Positions 57,469 to 64,000 of a DNA stretch of 64,000 nt are shown piece after piece. The number at the start of each line of letters is the position of its first letter. Position 1 is the first letter of the stretch. Where the stretch lies: the NCBI GenBank assembly GCA_963711705.1, contig CAVQFM010000018.1, forward strand, positions 186,001-250,000, written 5' to 3'. The notes beneath the pieces are model-generated. The model was not told where the DNA came from and did not search any database. It was given only the letters and a program-made list of their open reading frames with translations. The stretch comes from RYN-230 sp963711705. Lineage in GTDB: Bacteria; Actinomycetota; Actinomycetes; Streptosporangiales; Streptosporangiaceae. The position numbers and the translations under genes were made by a program.

Positions 57469-58137
57469 GGATGCGAGGCCCGGTGCGAAGTGCTCGATGC
57501 GGTGGCTGAGCTCGGTCAGCGCTGCATCGAAGCTGGCGGTATCACCGGCGGGAACCGGGTCGGGGACCGACCAGTGCACGGCTGCCTGGCGGCCCAGTTC
57601 TTCGTGGGCCAGGTCACACACGGTGATGACGAGATCGCCGTGCTGACGGACGTCGCTGATGTGACGGGGCCGCAGGCGGCGCATGGGCAGGCGGTGGCGC
57701 CGGGCTGCGGCGATGGCACCTGGCTCGATGCGCGCAGCGGGGTGGGTGCCGGCCGAGGCCGCGGGAACAGCGCTGGCCCGGCGCCACAATGCCGCGGCCA
57801 GGTGCGAGCGAGCGGAGTTGGCCGTGCACACGAACAGAACCCGCGCAGCCGTGCTCGCCGCCGGGGGGATCAGCGATTCGAGGGCGCCGGGGACCAGTTG
57901 GAGGTAGGTGCGGCGGCGGTCGCCTTCCGAGCGGCGGCGGGTGATCAGCCCGGCCTGCTCCAGCACATGCAAGTGGTGTGCGAGCAGGTTGGACGGCATC
58001 GCGAGCACCGCGGCGAGTTCCGACGGGGACGTGTCACCGGCGCCGAGGGTGTCGATGATGTGCAGCCGCGCCGGGTCGGCCAGCGCCGCATGCATGGCCG
58101 CCCGGCCCGCCACGCCCGAAGTTAGCTCAGTATTCAT
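57463..58137 (-). CDS. ArsR-ArsC fusion: HTH plus arsenate reductase/LMW phosphatase domain
   Basis: 224 residues. Residues 10-90 are an ArsR-type winged helix (ADPARLHIIDTLG, SNLLAHHLHVLEQAGLITRRRS) without the CVC motif. Residues 98-220 are a low-molecular-weight phosphatase/arsenate reductase with P-loop CTANSARS (Cys104, Arg110), a second Cys in ITVCDLAHEE (174) and the acid DP at 193-194. One polypeptide could both reduce arsenate and sense arsenite. Divergent from the aquaporin gene. The operator arms flank its start codon. Confidence 0.88.
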   Translation of the reverse strand: MNTELTSGVAGRAAMHAALADPARLHIIDTLGAGDTSPSELAAVLAMPSNLLAHHLHVLEQAGLITRRRSEGDRRRTYLQLVPGALESLIPPAASTAARVLFVCTANSARSHLAAALWRRASAVPAASAGTHPAARIEPGAIAAARRHRLPMRRLRPRHISDVRQHGDLVITVCDLAHEELGRQAAVHWSVPDPVPAGDTASFDAALTELSHRIEHFAPGLASS

Positions 58138-58160
58138 TGACTCAATCTTGACTGAGCTAA
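58122..58160. promoter_or_regulatory. Inverted repeat across the arsR-arsC start
   Basis: TTAGCTCAGT (58122-58131) and ACTGAGCTAA (58151-58160) form a perfect 10-bp inverted repeat with 19-bp spacer. The left arm lies inside the first codons of arsR-arsC and the right arm lies 15 bp before the aqpS start, so one repressor could control both. Confidence 0.7.
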
Positions 58161-58175
58161 TGGCAGACCGTCAAG

Positions 58176-58982
58176 ATGGGTGCCGTGAACAGCGCACCTG
58201 TCATGCTGTGGCGCCGCCTGCTGGCCGAGTTTCTGGGCAGCGCGTTCCTGGCCGCCATCGTGATCGGCTCCGGTATCGCCGCGCAGCGCCTGTCCCCGGG
58301 CCAGACCGGCCTGGAATTGCTGGAGAACGCGGCGGCGACCGCGGCCGGGCTGTTCGCGATCATCTTGATGTTCGGCCCGGTGTCGGGCGCGCATTTCAAC
58401 CCGGTGGTGTCCTTCGCGGACGCCGTATTCGGCGGGCTGAGCTGGCGTGACGCTGCTGCTTACCTGCCCACCCAGGTTGCGGGATGCATCGTGGGTGCGG
58501 TGGCGGCGAACCTGATGTTCGCCCAGGCCGCGGTCAGCATCTCCACCAAGCACCGGGCCACGCCCGCGCACTTCCTGTCCGAGGTGATCGCCACCCTGGG
58601 GCTGATCGTGGTGATCTTCGCCCTGGCCCGGTCGGGGCGCAGCCGGTCAGCGGCCGCGGCGGTCGGCGCGTACATCGGGGCGGCGTACTTCTTCACCTCC
58701 TCGACCAGCTTCGCCAACCCGGCCATCACGGTCGGCCGGATGTTCTCCGACACCTTCGCTGGCATCGCTCCCTCGTCCGCGCCGGCGTTCATCGCCGCCC
58801 AGGTCATCGGCGGCGCCCTGGCCGTGGTGGTGATCCGGGCGCTGTATCCGCGCCTCACCCCGGAGCAGGCCGCCGACATCATCGTGCCCCATCACCAGGG
58901 CCAGGCCGGGCAGCCGGACCGTGCCCCGGCCAGCGACGGCGCCATCCCGCCAGCCGGGCAGAGCCACCACCAGCCCCGGTAG
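58176..58982 (+). CDS. aqpS: Aquaglyceroporin, AqpS-like
   Basis: 268-residue MIP channel with six membrane spans and two half-helix motifs. The first is NPV (residues 75-77, HFNPVVS) and the second NPA (181-183, FANPAITVGR with the pore Arg188). In Sinorhizobium meliloti AqpS replaces an arsenite pump in an ars operon by letting As(OH)3 flow out. The divergent ArsR-ArsC fusion gives the same logic here. Position-dependent start: ATG 58176 chosen, ATG 58203 possible. Confidence 0.88.
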   Translation: MGAVNSAPVMLWRRLLAEFLGSAFLAAIVIGSGIAAQRLSPGQTGLELLENAAATAAGLFAIILMFGPVSGAHFNPVVSFADAVFGGLSWRDAAAYLPTQVAGCIVGAVAANLMFAQAAVSISTKHRATPAHFLSEVIATLGLIVVIFALARSGRSRSAAAAVGAYIGAAYFFTSSTSFANPAITVGRMFSDTFAGIAPSSAPAFIAAQVIGGALAVVVIRALYPRLTPEQAADIIVPHHQGQAGQPDRAPASDGAIPPAGQSHHQPR

Positions 58983-59007
58983 CCCACCGCAGACGGGAGC
59001 CACAGCC

Positions 59008-60396
59008 ATGCACCTGGTCATGATCGGCGGCAGCGACGCCGGGATCTCCGCGGCCCTGCGGGCCCGCGAACTCGACCCGGGCGCCGAGGTGACGGTGGTC
59101 GTCGCGGACGCCTACCCGAACTTCTCGATCTGCGGGATCCCCTACTACCTCTCCGGGGAAGTTGCCCACTGGCGCAACCTCGCCCACCGCACCGTGGCTG
59201 ACCTGGAAGCCACCGGGATGAGCCTGCGGCTGGACACCACCGCCCGCCGCATCGACGCCGGTGGCCGCAAGCTCCTGGTCACCGCCCCGGACGGCGCCGA
59301 GGAACTCCTCAGCTATGACAAGCTCATCGTCGGCACCGGCGCCGTCCCGGTCCACCCCCCGATCAGCGGCCTGGATGCCCTCGGCCCTGGGGACGGGGTG
59401 CACCTGCTGCACTCGATGGGCGACACCTTCGCCGTCATGGACACACTGCAGGAGGCCGCGCCAGCGTCCGCGGTGATCGTCGGCGCCGGGTACATCGGCC
59501 TGGAAATGGCCGACGCGCTCACCACCCGCGGCCTAGCCGTCATCCAGATGGAACAGCTCCCGCAGGTGCTGCCCACCGTCGACCCCGCGCTCGGCGCGCA
59601 TGTGCATGCCCAGCTCACCCAGCATGGCGCCGAAGTCCTGACCGGCACCACCGCCCGCCAGATCCGCCGGGCCCCCGCCGGCGCGGGCGGCCGCCTGCGC
59701 GTCGACGCCACCGCCTCAGACGGCTCGACCGTGACCCGGCTGGCGGACATGGTCCTGGTCGTCGTCGGGGTCCGCCCCGACACCACCCTCGCCGCCGACG
59801 CAGGCGCCACGCTGGGAGTCAAGGGCGCGATCGCCGTGGACCCCGGCATGCGCACCAACCTCCCCGGCGTGTTCGCCGCGGGGGACTGCGTCATCACCCA
59901 CCACCGGCTGCTCGGCCAGACCTACCTGCCCCTCGGCACCACCGCCCACAAGCAGGGCCGGGTCGCGGGCGAGAACGCGCTCGGCGGGAACCGGGAATTC
60001 GCCGGCAGCCTCGGCACCCAGGTGGTCAAGATCTTCGATCAGGCGGCCGCGCGCACCGGGCTGCGCGACCACGAAGCCGCAGCGGCCGGGTTCGACCCGG
60101 TCACCGTCGCGTCCGAGGCCGACGACCACAAGGCGTATTACCCCGGCAGCCATCGCATCGCGATGCGGTTCACCGGTGACCGCCACACCGGGCGGCTGCT
60201 CGGCGTGCAGCTGTTCGGCCACCGGCACGCCGAGATCGCCAAACGCATCGACATCGCCGCCACCGCCATCTTCCACGGCATGACCATCGACGGCCTCAGC
60301 GACCTCGACCTGTCTTACACCCCGCCGCTGGGCAGCCCCTGGGACGCCATCCAGATGGGCGCCCAGGCCTGGGCCCGGGAAACCCGGCGGCCCTAA
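59008..60396 (+). CDS. FAD-dependent pyridine nucleotide-disulfide oxidoreductase
   Basis: 462 residues of the CoA-disulfide reductase/NADH oxidase group. FAD motif MHLVMIGGSDAGISAALRARE, redox Cys in NFSICGIPYYLSG (about 43), NAD motif VIVGAGYIGLEMADAL, and the second FAD motif GVFAAGDCVITHH. A dimerisation domain follows. It is co-directional with aqpS 26 bp upstream and pstS 29 bp downstream. A thiol reductant role for ArsC or ArsM is inferred. Confidence 0.85.
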   Translation: MHLVMIGGSDAGISAALRARELDPGAEVTVVVADAYPNFSICGIPYYLSGEVAHWRNLAHRTVADLEATGMSLRLDTTARRIDAGGRKLLVTAPDGAEELLSYDKLIVGTGAVPVHPPISGLDALGPGDGVHLLHSMGDTFAVMDTLQEAAPASAVIVGAGYIGLEMADALTTRGLAVIQMEQLPQVLPTVDPALGAHVHAQLTQHGAEVLTGTTARQIRRAPAGAGGRLRVDATASDGSTVTRLADMVLVVVGVRPDTTLAADAGATLGVKGAIAVDPGMRTNLPGVFAAGDCVITHHRLLGQTYLPLGTTAHKQGRVAGENALGGNREFAGSLGTQVVKIFDQAAARTGLRDHEAAAAGFDPVTVASEADDHKAYYPGSHRIAMRFTGDRHTGRLLGVQLFGHRHAEIAKRIDIAATAIFHGMTIDGLSDLDLSYTPPLGSPWDAIQMGAQAWARETRRP

Positions 60397-60425
60397 CACG
60401 AGACCTCAAAGCAGAGGAACTAGCC

Positions 60426-61580
60426 ATGCCAGGGCACAACGCACGACCCGGCCCATCTGCCCACCACGTACCGCACCGGGCCATCTGGTCCATCGCCGCC
60501 GCGATCATCGTCCTCGCCCTCGCCGGGTGCACCACCACCGCGACCACGACAAACACCTCGGCGACAGATGTGGCCACCGCCAGCCCCGCCACCGGCGGCC
60601 ACACACTCACGCTCACCGGCGCTGGATCGACCTTCGACGCGCCGTTCTTCAACCTGGCCTTCGCCCGGTACCACCAGGAACACCCCGGCGTGGCCATCAG
60701 CTACTCCGCTGTGGGCAGCGGCGCGGGCATCACCACGTTCAGCGCCAGGCAGGCCGATTTCGGCGCCTCTGACGTGCCCATGACCGCCAGCGAGCAGGCC
60801 GCCGCCAAAGGCGGACCGATCACGCAAGTGCCCGTCGCCCTGGGCGGCGAAGGCGTGGCCTACAACCTGAACCTCCCAGCCGGTGCCCGGCTGCACCTGA
60901 CCGGCCCGGTGCTCGCCCGCATCTTCCTCGGCCAGATCACCACCTGGAACGACCCGGCCATCACCGCCCTCAACCCCGGCATCACCCTGCCCAGCGCACG
61001 GATCAACGTCGTCCACCGCTCCGACGGCAGCGGCACCACCTACATCTTCAGCAACTACCTCTCCCGCGCCGATCCAGCCTGGGCCGCCAACGTCGGCACC
61101 GGCAAGACCCTCCACTGGCCGGCCGGGGAAGGCGCCGACGGCAACGCCGGTGTCGCCGCCGCGGTGTTCAGGACCCCCTTCTCCATCGGCTACATCGAGC
61201 AGGCCTACTCACGAGGCCTGCTGCTGCCCTTCGCCGCCATCCGCAACCAGGCCGGCCACTACGTCACGCCGACCGCCCAGACCGTGGCCGCCGCCGCCGC
61301 GCAGAAACCAGCCATCACCCCCACCGACTTCTCCATCGTCGACCAGCCCGGCACCAGCAGCTACCCGATCAGCGGCTACAGCTGGGCACTCGTCTACACC
61401 CACCAAACCAGCCACACCAAAGGACAAGCCCTCGTCGCCATGCTGGACTGGCTCACCCACGGCGGCCAGGCCCAAGCCGCCGCCACCACCTACGTCCCGC
61501 TGCCACCCCAGATCCGGCAGCTCGCCCGTACCATGCTCCAGCAGATCACCGACTCCACTGGCACGCACCTCCTGGGGTGA
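60426..61580 (+). CDS. PstS-like phosphate-binding lipoprotein
   Basis: 384 residues. A lipobox signal (IVLALAGC) is followed by a PstS periplasmic-binding domain (LTGAGSTFDAPFFNLAF, VGSGAGITTFSARQADFGASDVPM, VVHRSDGSGTTYIFSNYL). No pstCAB genes adjoin it. In arsenic islands, lone PstS proteins are thought to favour phosphate over arsenate. That role is inferred. AGGAAC precedes ATG 60426. Confidence 0.88.
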   Translation: MPGHNARPGPSAHHVPHRAIWSIAAAIIVLALAGCTTTATTTNTSATDVATASPATGGHTLTLTGAGSTFDAPFFNLAFARYHQEHPGVAISYSAVGSGAGITTFSARQADFGASDVPMTASEQAAAKGGPITQVPVALGGEGVAYNLNLPAGARLHLTGPVLARIFLGQITTWNDPAITALNPGITLPSARINVVHRSDGSGTTYIFSNYLSRADPAWAANVGTGKTLHWPAGEGADGNAGVAAAVFRTPFSIGYIEQAYSRGLLLPFAAIRNQAGHYVTPTAQTVAAAAAQKPAITPTDFSIVDQPGTSSYPISGYSWALVYTHQTSHTKGQALVAMLDWLTHGGQAQAAATTYVPLPPQIRQLARTMLQQITDSTGTHLLG

Positions 61581-61739
61581 TCGCACCTCCCCGCATCCAG
61601 CGACTCGGCCACCATCTCCAGCAAGCCATCAGCCATGTCCCCGGTTCCAGGCAAAACGCGCGACAGCCGACGCGTCATGTGGGCACCGTCGGGACCTAGC
61701 CCCCTGTTGCTCTTGCGGAGCGAAGTGCACGATGGTCGT

Positions 61740-63143
61740 GTGACCACAGGGGGGGTGCCTGGGCCTGCTCCGGCCGGCCCGAAGCGGGTTCGCCCGGCGA
61801 CCTCTAATCGGGCCGCCTTGCTGGCCGCGGGCCTGGCCTTTTTTATCATCGTCCTCGATATCACCGTGGTTAGCGTTGCCCTGCCGTCAATCGGCCGTGA
61901 GCTGCACGGCGGCCTGGCCGGGCTGGAGTGGATCGTCGATGGCTACGTCGTGGTCTTCTCCGCGCTCCTGCTCTCCAGCGGCACACTGTCGGATCGCCTT
62001 GGTGCCTCGCGTGCCCTGGCTGCTGGTTTCATCGGCTTCACCCTGGCCTCCGCTGCCTGCGGGCTCGCACCTGCGCTGGCCTTCCTGCTGGCCGCCCGGG
62101 TGGTCCAGGGCGCCGCTGCCGCGATCATGCTGCCCGCCTCCCTTGCCCTGGTCCGTCAGAATTTCACGGATGCGAAGAAGCTGGCCCGGGCGATCGCGAT
62201 CTGGACCGCCGCTGGCGGCGTAGCCGTGGCTGCCGGGCCGGTGGTTGGCGGGCTGCTCACCGGCACCATCGGCTGGCGCGCCATTTTCTTCGTGAACGTC
62301 CCCGCCGGCCTGCTCGGCGTCGTGGCGCTCTCCCGCGTCAGGCCGTCTCCCCGGCATCCGGCTCACTTTGACCTGCCCGGTCAGATCGCCGCCATCGTCG
62401 CGGTAGCGGCGCTCGCCGTCGGCGTCATCCAGGGAGGACACCAGGGTTTCGATTCGCCGGTTGTGGTGGTTTCCCTGGCGGCATTTGCTGTCGCCGCGGT
62501 GGCCTTCGTGACGGTGGAGCGTCGCGTCGCGGTGCCCATGGTGCCGCTCGGGATCTTCACCTCCAAGACGGTCTCCTCGACCACGGTGGCCGGGCTGATC
62601 GTGAGCTTCGCCTTCTACGGCCAGGTGTTCGTCCTGAGCCTGTTCTTCCAGCAGGCTCTCGGTCACTCACCCACTGTCACCGGGCTGATGTTCGTTCCGA
62701 TGACGGCGGTGGTCGCCGGCGTGAACCTGCTCGCGGGCCGGCTCGTGCAGCGGCACGGGCCACGCCTACCGCTCGTAGCTGGCCTGCTCGTCTTCGGCGG
62801 CGGGCTGCTCGGGTGCCTCGCCTTCGGCCACGGGACGCCGATCGCAGTGATCGAGTTCCTCCTCCTCCCCATCGGAATCGGAGCCGGACTGACGATCCCG
62901 CCGCTGACCACCGCGTTCATGGATGACATCCGTCCCGGACAGGCCGGGATTGGCGCCGGTGTGCTCAACTCTTCCCGCCAGCTCGGGAGCGCGCTTGGCG
63001 TGGCGGTGTTCGGGGCGCTGCTCGACGCGAACTTCATGACCGGCCTGCACCTCTCGTTCCTCATCAGCGGCACTACGGTGCTCGCGGCAGCGGTCCTCAC
63101 CCTGCGGTACGTCCGGCCAGGGCTCGCACGGACGTTGGGGTGA
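61740..63143 (+). CDS. MFS transporter, DHA2 (EmrB/QacA) family
   Basis: About 467 residues with 13-14 membrane spans. Features are the D1 motif LDITVVSVALPSIGREL, motif A-like DRLGASRALAAG and motif C region GGVAVAAGPVVGGLLTG. Drug/proton antiporter fold. The substrate could be an organoarsenical given the neighbours, but nothing in the sequence shows it. GTG 61740 is chosen. The frame is open further upstream without hydrophobic content. Confidence 0.85.
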   Translation: MTTGGVPGPAPAGPKRVRPATSNRAALLAAGLAFFIIVLDITVVSVALPSIGRELHGGLAGLEWIVDGYVVVFSALLLSSGTLSDRLGASRALAAGFIGFTLASAACGLAPALAFLLAARVVQGAAAAIMLPASLALVRQNFTDAKKLARAIAIWTAAGGVAVAAGPVVGGLLTGTIGWRAIFFVNVPAGLLGVVALSRVRPSPRHPAHFDLPGQIAAIVAVAALAVGVIQGGHQGFDSPVVVVSLAAFAVAAVAFVTVERRVAVPMVPLGIFTSKTVSSTTVAGLIVSFAFYGQVFVLSLFFQQALGHSPTVTGLMFVPMTAVVAGVNLLAGRLVQRHGPRLPLVAGLLVFGGGLLGCLAFGHGTPIAVIEFLLLPIGIGAGLTIPPLTTAFMDDIRPGQAGIGAGVLNSSRQLGSALGVAVFGALLDANFMTGLHLSFLISGTTVLAAAVLTLRYVRPGLARTLG

Positions 63144-63200
63144 TGGACAGGAAATACGCGGCCGCCGCGGTGGATCGGCGCTTGGACGCCGAAGGGAGAG

Positions 63201-63345
63201 TTACCCGATCCAGCCGACTTGCCGCATGGCCCAGCCGGCGTTCCAGATCTTGGTCATGTGGCTGATCTTGCCGTCCTCGAACTCCATCACCTAGACGTAG
63301 TCGGTGCTGGCGCTCTTGCCGGTTGGGGGCACTGGGCGCCCTCGC
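63201..63345 (-). pseudogene. NTF2/SnoaL-like C-terminal remnant
   Basis: Minus strand frame reads PPTGKSASTDYV, a TAG at the place of an expected Trp, then VMEFEDGKISHMTKIWNAGWAMRQVGWIG and TAA. This is the conserved C-terminal half of a SnoaL-like protein. The in-frame stop and missing N-terminal half show decay. Confidence 0.7.
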
Positions 63346-63389
63346 GAGCGACGTTGGATTGCCAGCCGGGATCGGTGCGTGCCTGGGCG

Positions 63390-64000
63390 TCATGGGATTG
63401 AGCTTGGCAGTTCATGGATCCGCTGGTGGCCGTGGCCCGCCGCTGGCTCGTCGTTGGGTGCGGTCAGCCCGAGCTGCCCGGAGTTCGGGATCACTTTGAG
63501 CCGGGGTGGTGGCGGGCTGACGCGCGCCACGGTGAAGAACAGGTCCTCCGGTCCCAAAGAGTGCCTCTCGGCGTGGGCAGTGAGCTTGGCGACCAGTTGC
63601 GCGCTGAGCTTCAGCCGACGGTGCTTCTTTCCTTTCGGGTAGTCCCGGACCATGGACTGGCCGCTGTCGGGATGGAACCTCGGGCTGAGCTCGACCTGTA
63701 CCCGGCTCACGGTCAGGATTCGGGTCCTAGTATCGAGGTCCCGTGGCTTCAGCTCGGCGAGCTCGCCCCAGCGCAAGCCACTCTCGATAGCGGTCTCGAC
63801 CATGAGCTGCGCACCGTCCGCGGGGAGCGCCTGGTACAGAGCATCGAACTGTTCCGGGGTCACGATAGTAAGCAGCACCGGCGGGACAGTCGGGGTCTTC
63901 ACGCCCTTGCACGGGTGCAGGAACGCCCTAGGTATCTTCTGAGTCCAGCGACCTTGCCTGCCGCATCCGCTTGCCGTCTCCGTGAACCTGGCGCAAGTCG
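63390..64000 (-). pseudogene. Tyrosine recombinase remnant (runs past right edge)
   Basis: Minus strand frame, open to the window edge, reads FLHPCKGVKTPTVPP, TPEQFDALYQALP, ETAIESGLRWGELAELKPRDLD and PKGKKHRRLKLSAQLVAKL. GLRWGEL holds the first catalytic Arg. After LFFTVARV the sequence diverges into a short unrelated tail and stops at 63390. The HXXR and Tyr boxes are missing, so this copy cannot recombine. The part above about 63950 does not look like an integrase N-terminus. It is probably the relic of the enzyme that moved the right-hand island. Confidence 0.75.

Overview
The window is high-GC actinobacterial DNA. The codon use, the WhiB, Lsr2 and ClpC genes, the ATGA-coupled operons and the many leaderless GTG/ATG starts all point to an Actinomycetia genome. 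The gene content resembles Streptosporangiales or Trebonia-like soil actinomycetes, but the genus cannot be fixed from sequence alone.

1-45 kb is mostly chromosomal core. It carries mutY (cut by the left edge), clpC, lsr2, an EndoQ-like nuclease/UvrD helicase fusion, an ArgA-like acetyltransferase, a c-di-AMP (ydaO) riboswitch ahead of an NlpC/P60 hydrolase, and a glycosidase/TetR pair. These are followed by lysS, coaX-panC-DUF2520, a MidA-like methyltransferase with an orphan NuoD paralogue, and the folate run ftsH-folE-(MprF-like gene)-folP-folB-folK-DUF3180. Then come hpt-tilS-metalloprotease-dacB, ppa, and a block in the order crp, MBL, Nudix, RidA, DUF4177, slipin, two ArsA/GET3-like ATPases, whiB4/wblA, ponA2, YqeY, phosphoesterase. 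That last block matches the order known around Mycobacterium tuberculosis Rv3676-Rv3683. At least seven of these genes are broken by one-base shifts in GC-rich runs, which looks more like consensus error than real decay.

45-64 kb is accessory. A tRNA-Pro(CGG) gene ends in a 46-bp core (45082-45127) that is repeated exactly at 50186-50231, the mark of site-specific integration into the tRNA 3' end. The first segment (45.1-50.2 kb) carries marR, an NTF2-like gene, a membrane protein, an HTH/Clp-N gene pair and an RraA-like gene. The second segment (50.2 kb to the right edge) carries a DUF5655/DUF5990-like gene, a second HTH/Clp-N pair, an arsenic cluster, and degenerate ends including a tyrosine-recombinase remnant.

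The arsenic cluster contains an ArsM methyltransferase fused to an ArsN1-like acetyltransferase, two ArsR repressors, the C-As lyase ArsI, an ArsR-ArsC fusion divergent from an aquaglyceroporin (AqpS-like), an FAD oxidoreductase, a lone PstS and an MFS exporter. No ArsB or Acr3 pump is present. The inferred logic is arsenate reduction followed by arsenite efflux through the channel, together with methylation, demethylation and probable acetylation of organoarsenicals.

The most unusual signal is the pair of HTH/Clp-N cassettes. Their protein sequences have diverged, but both keep the same ATGA overlap, the same leaderless sigma70-type promoter and the same doubled operator (TGTCA-N8-TGACA).
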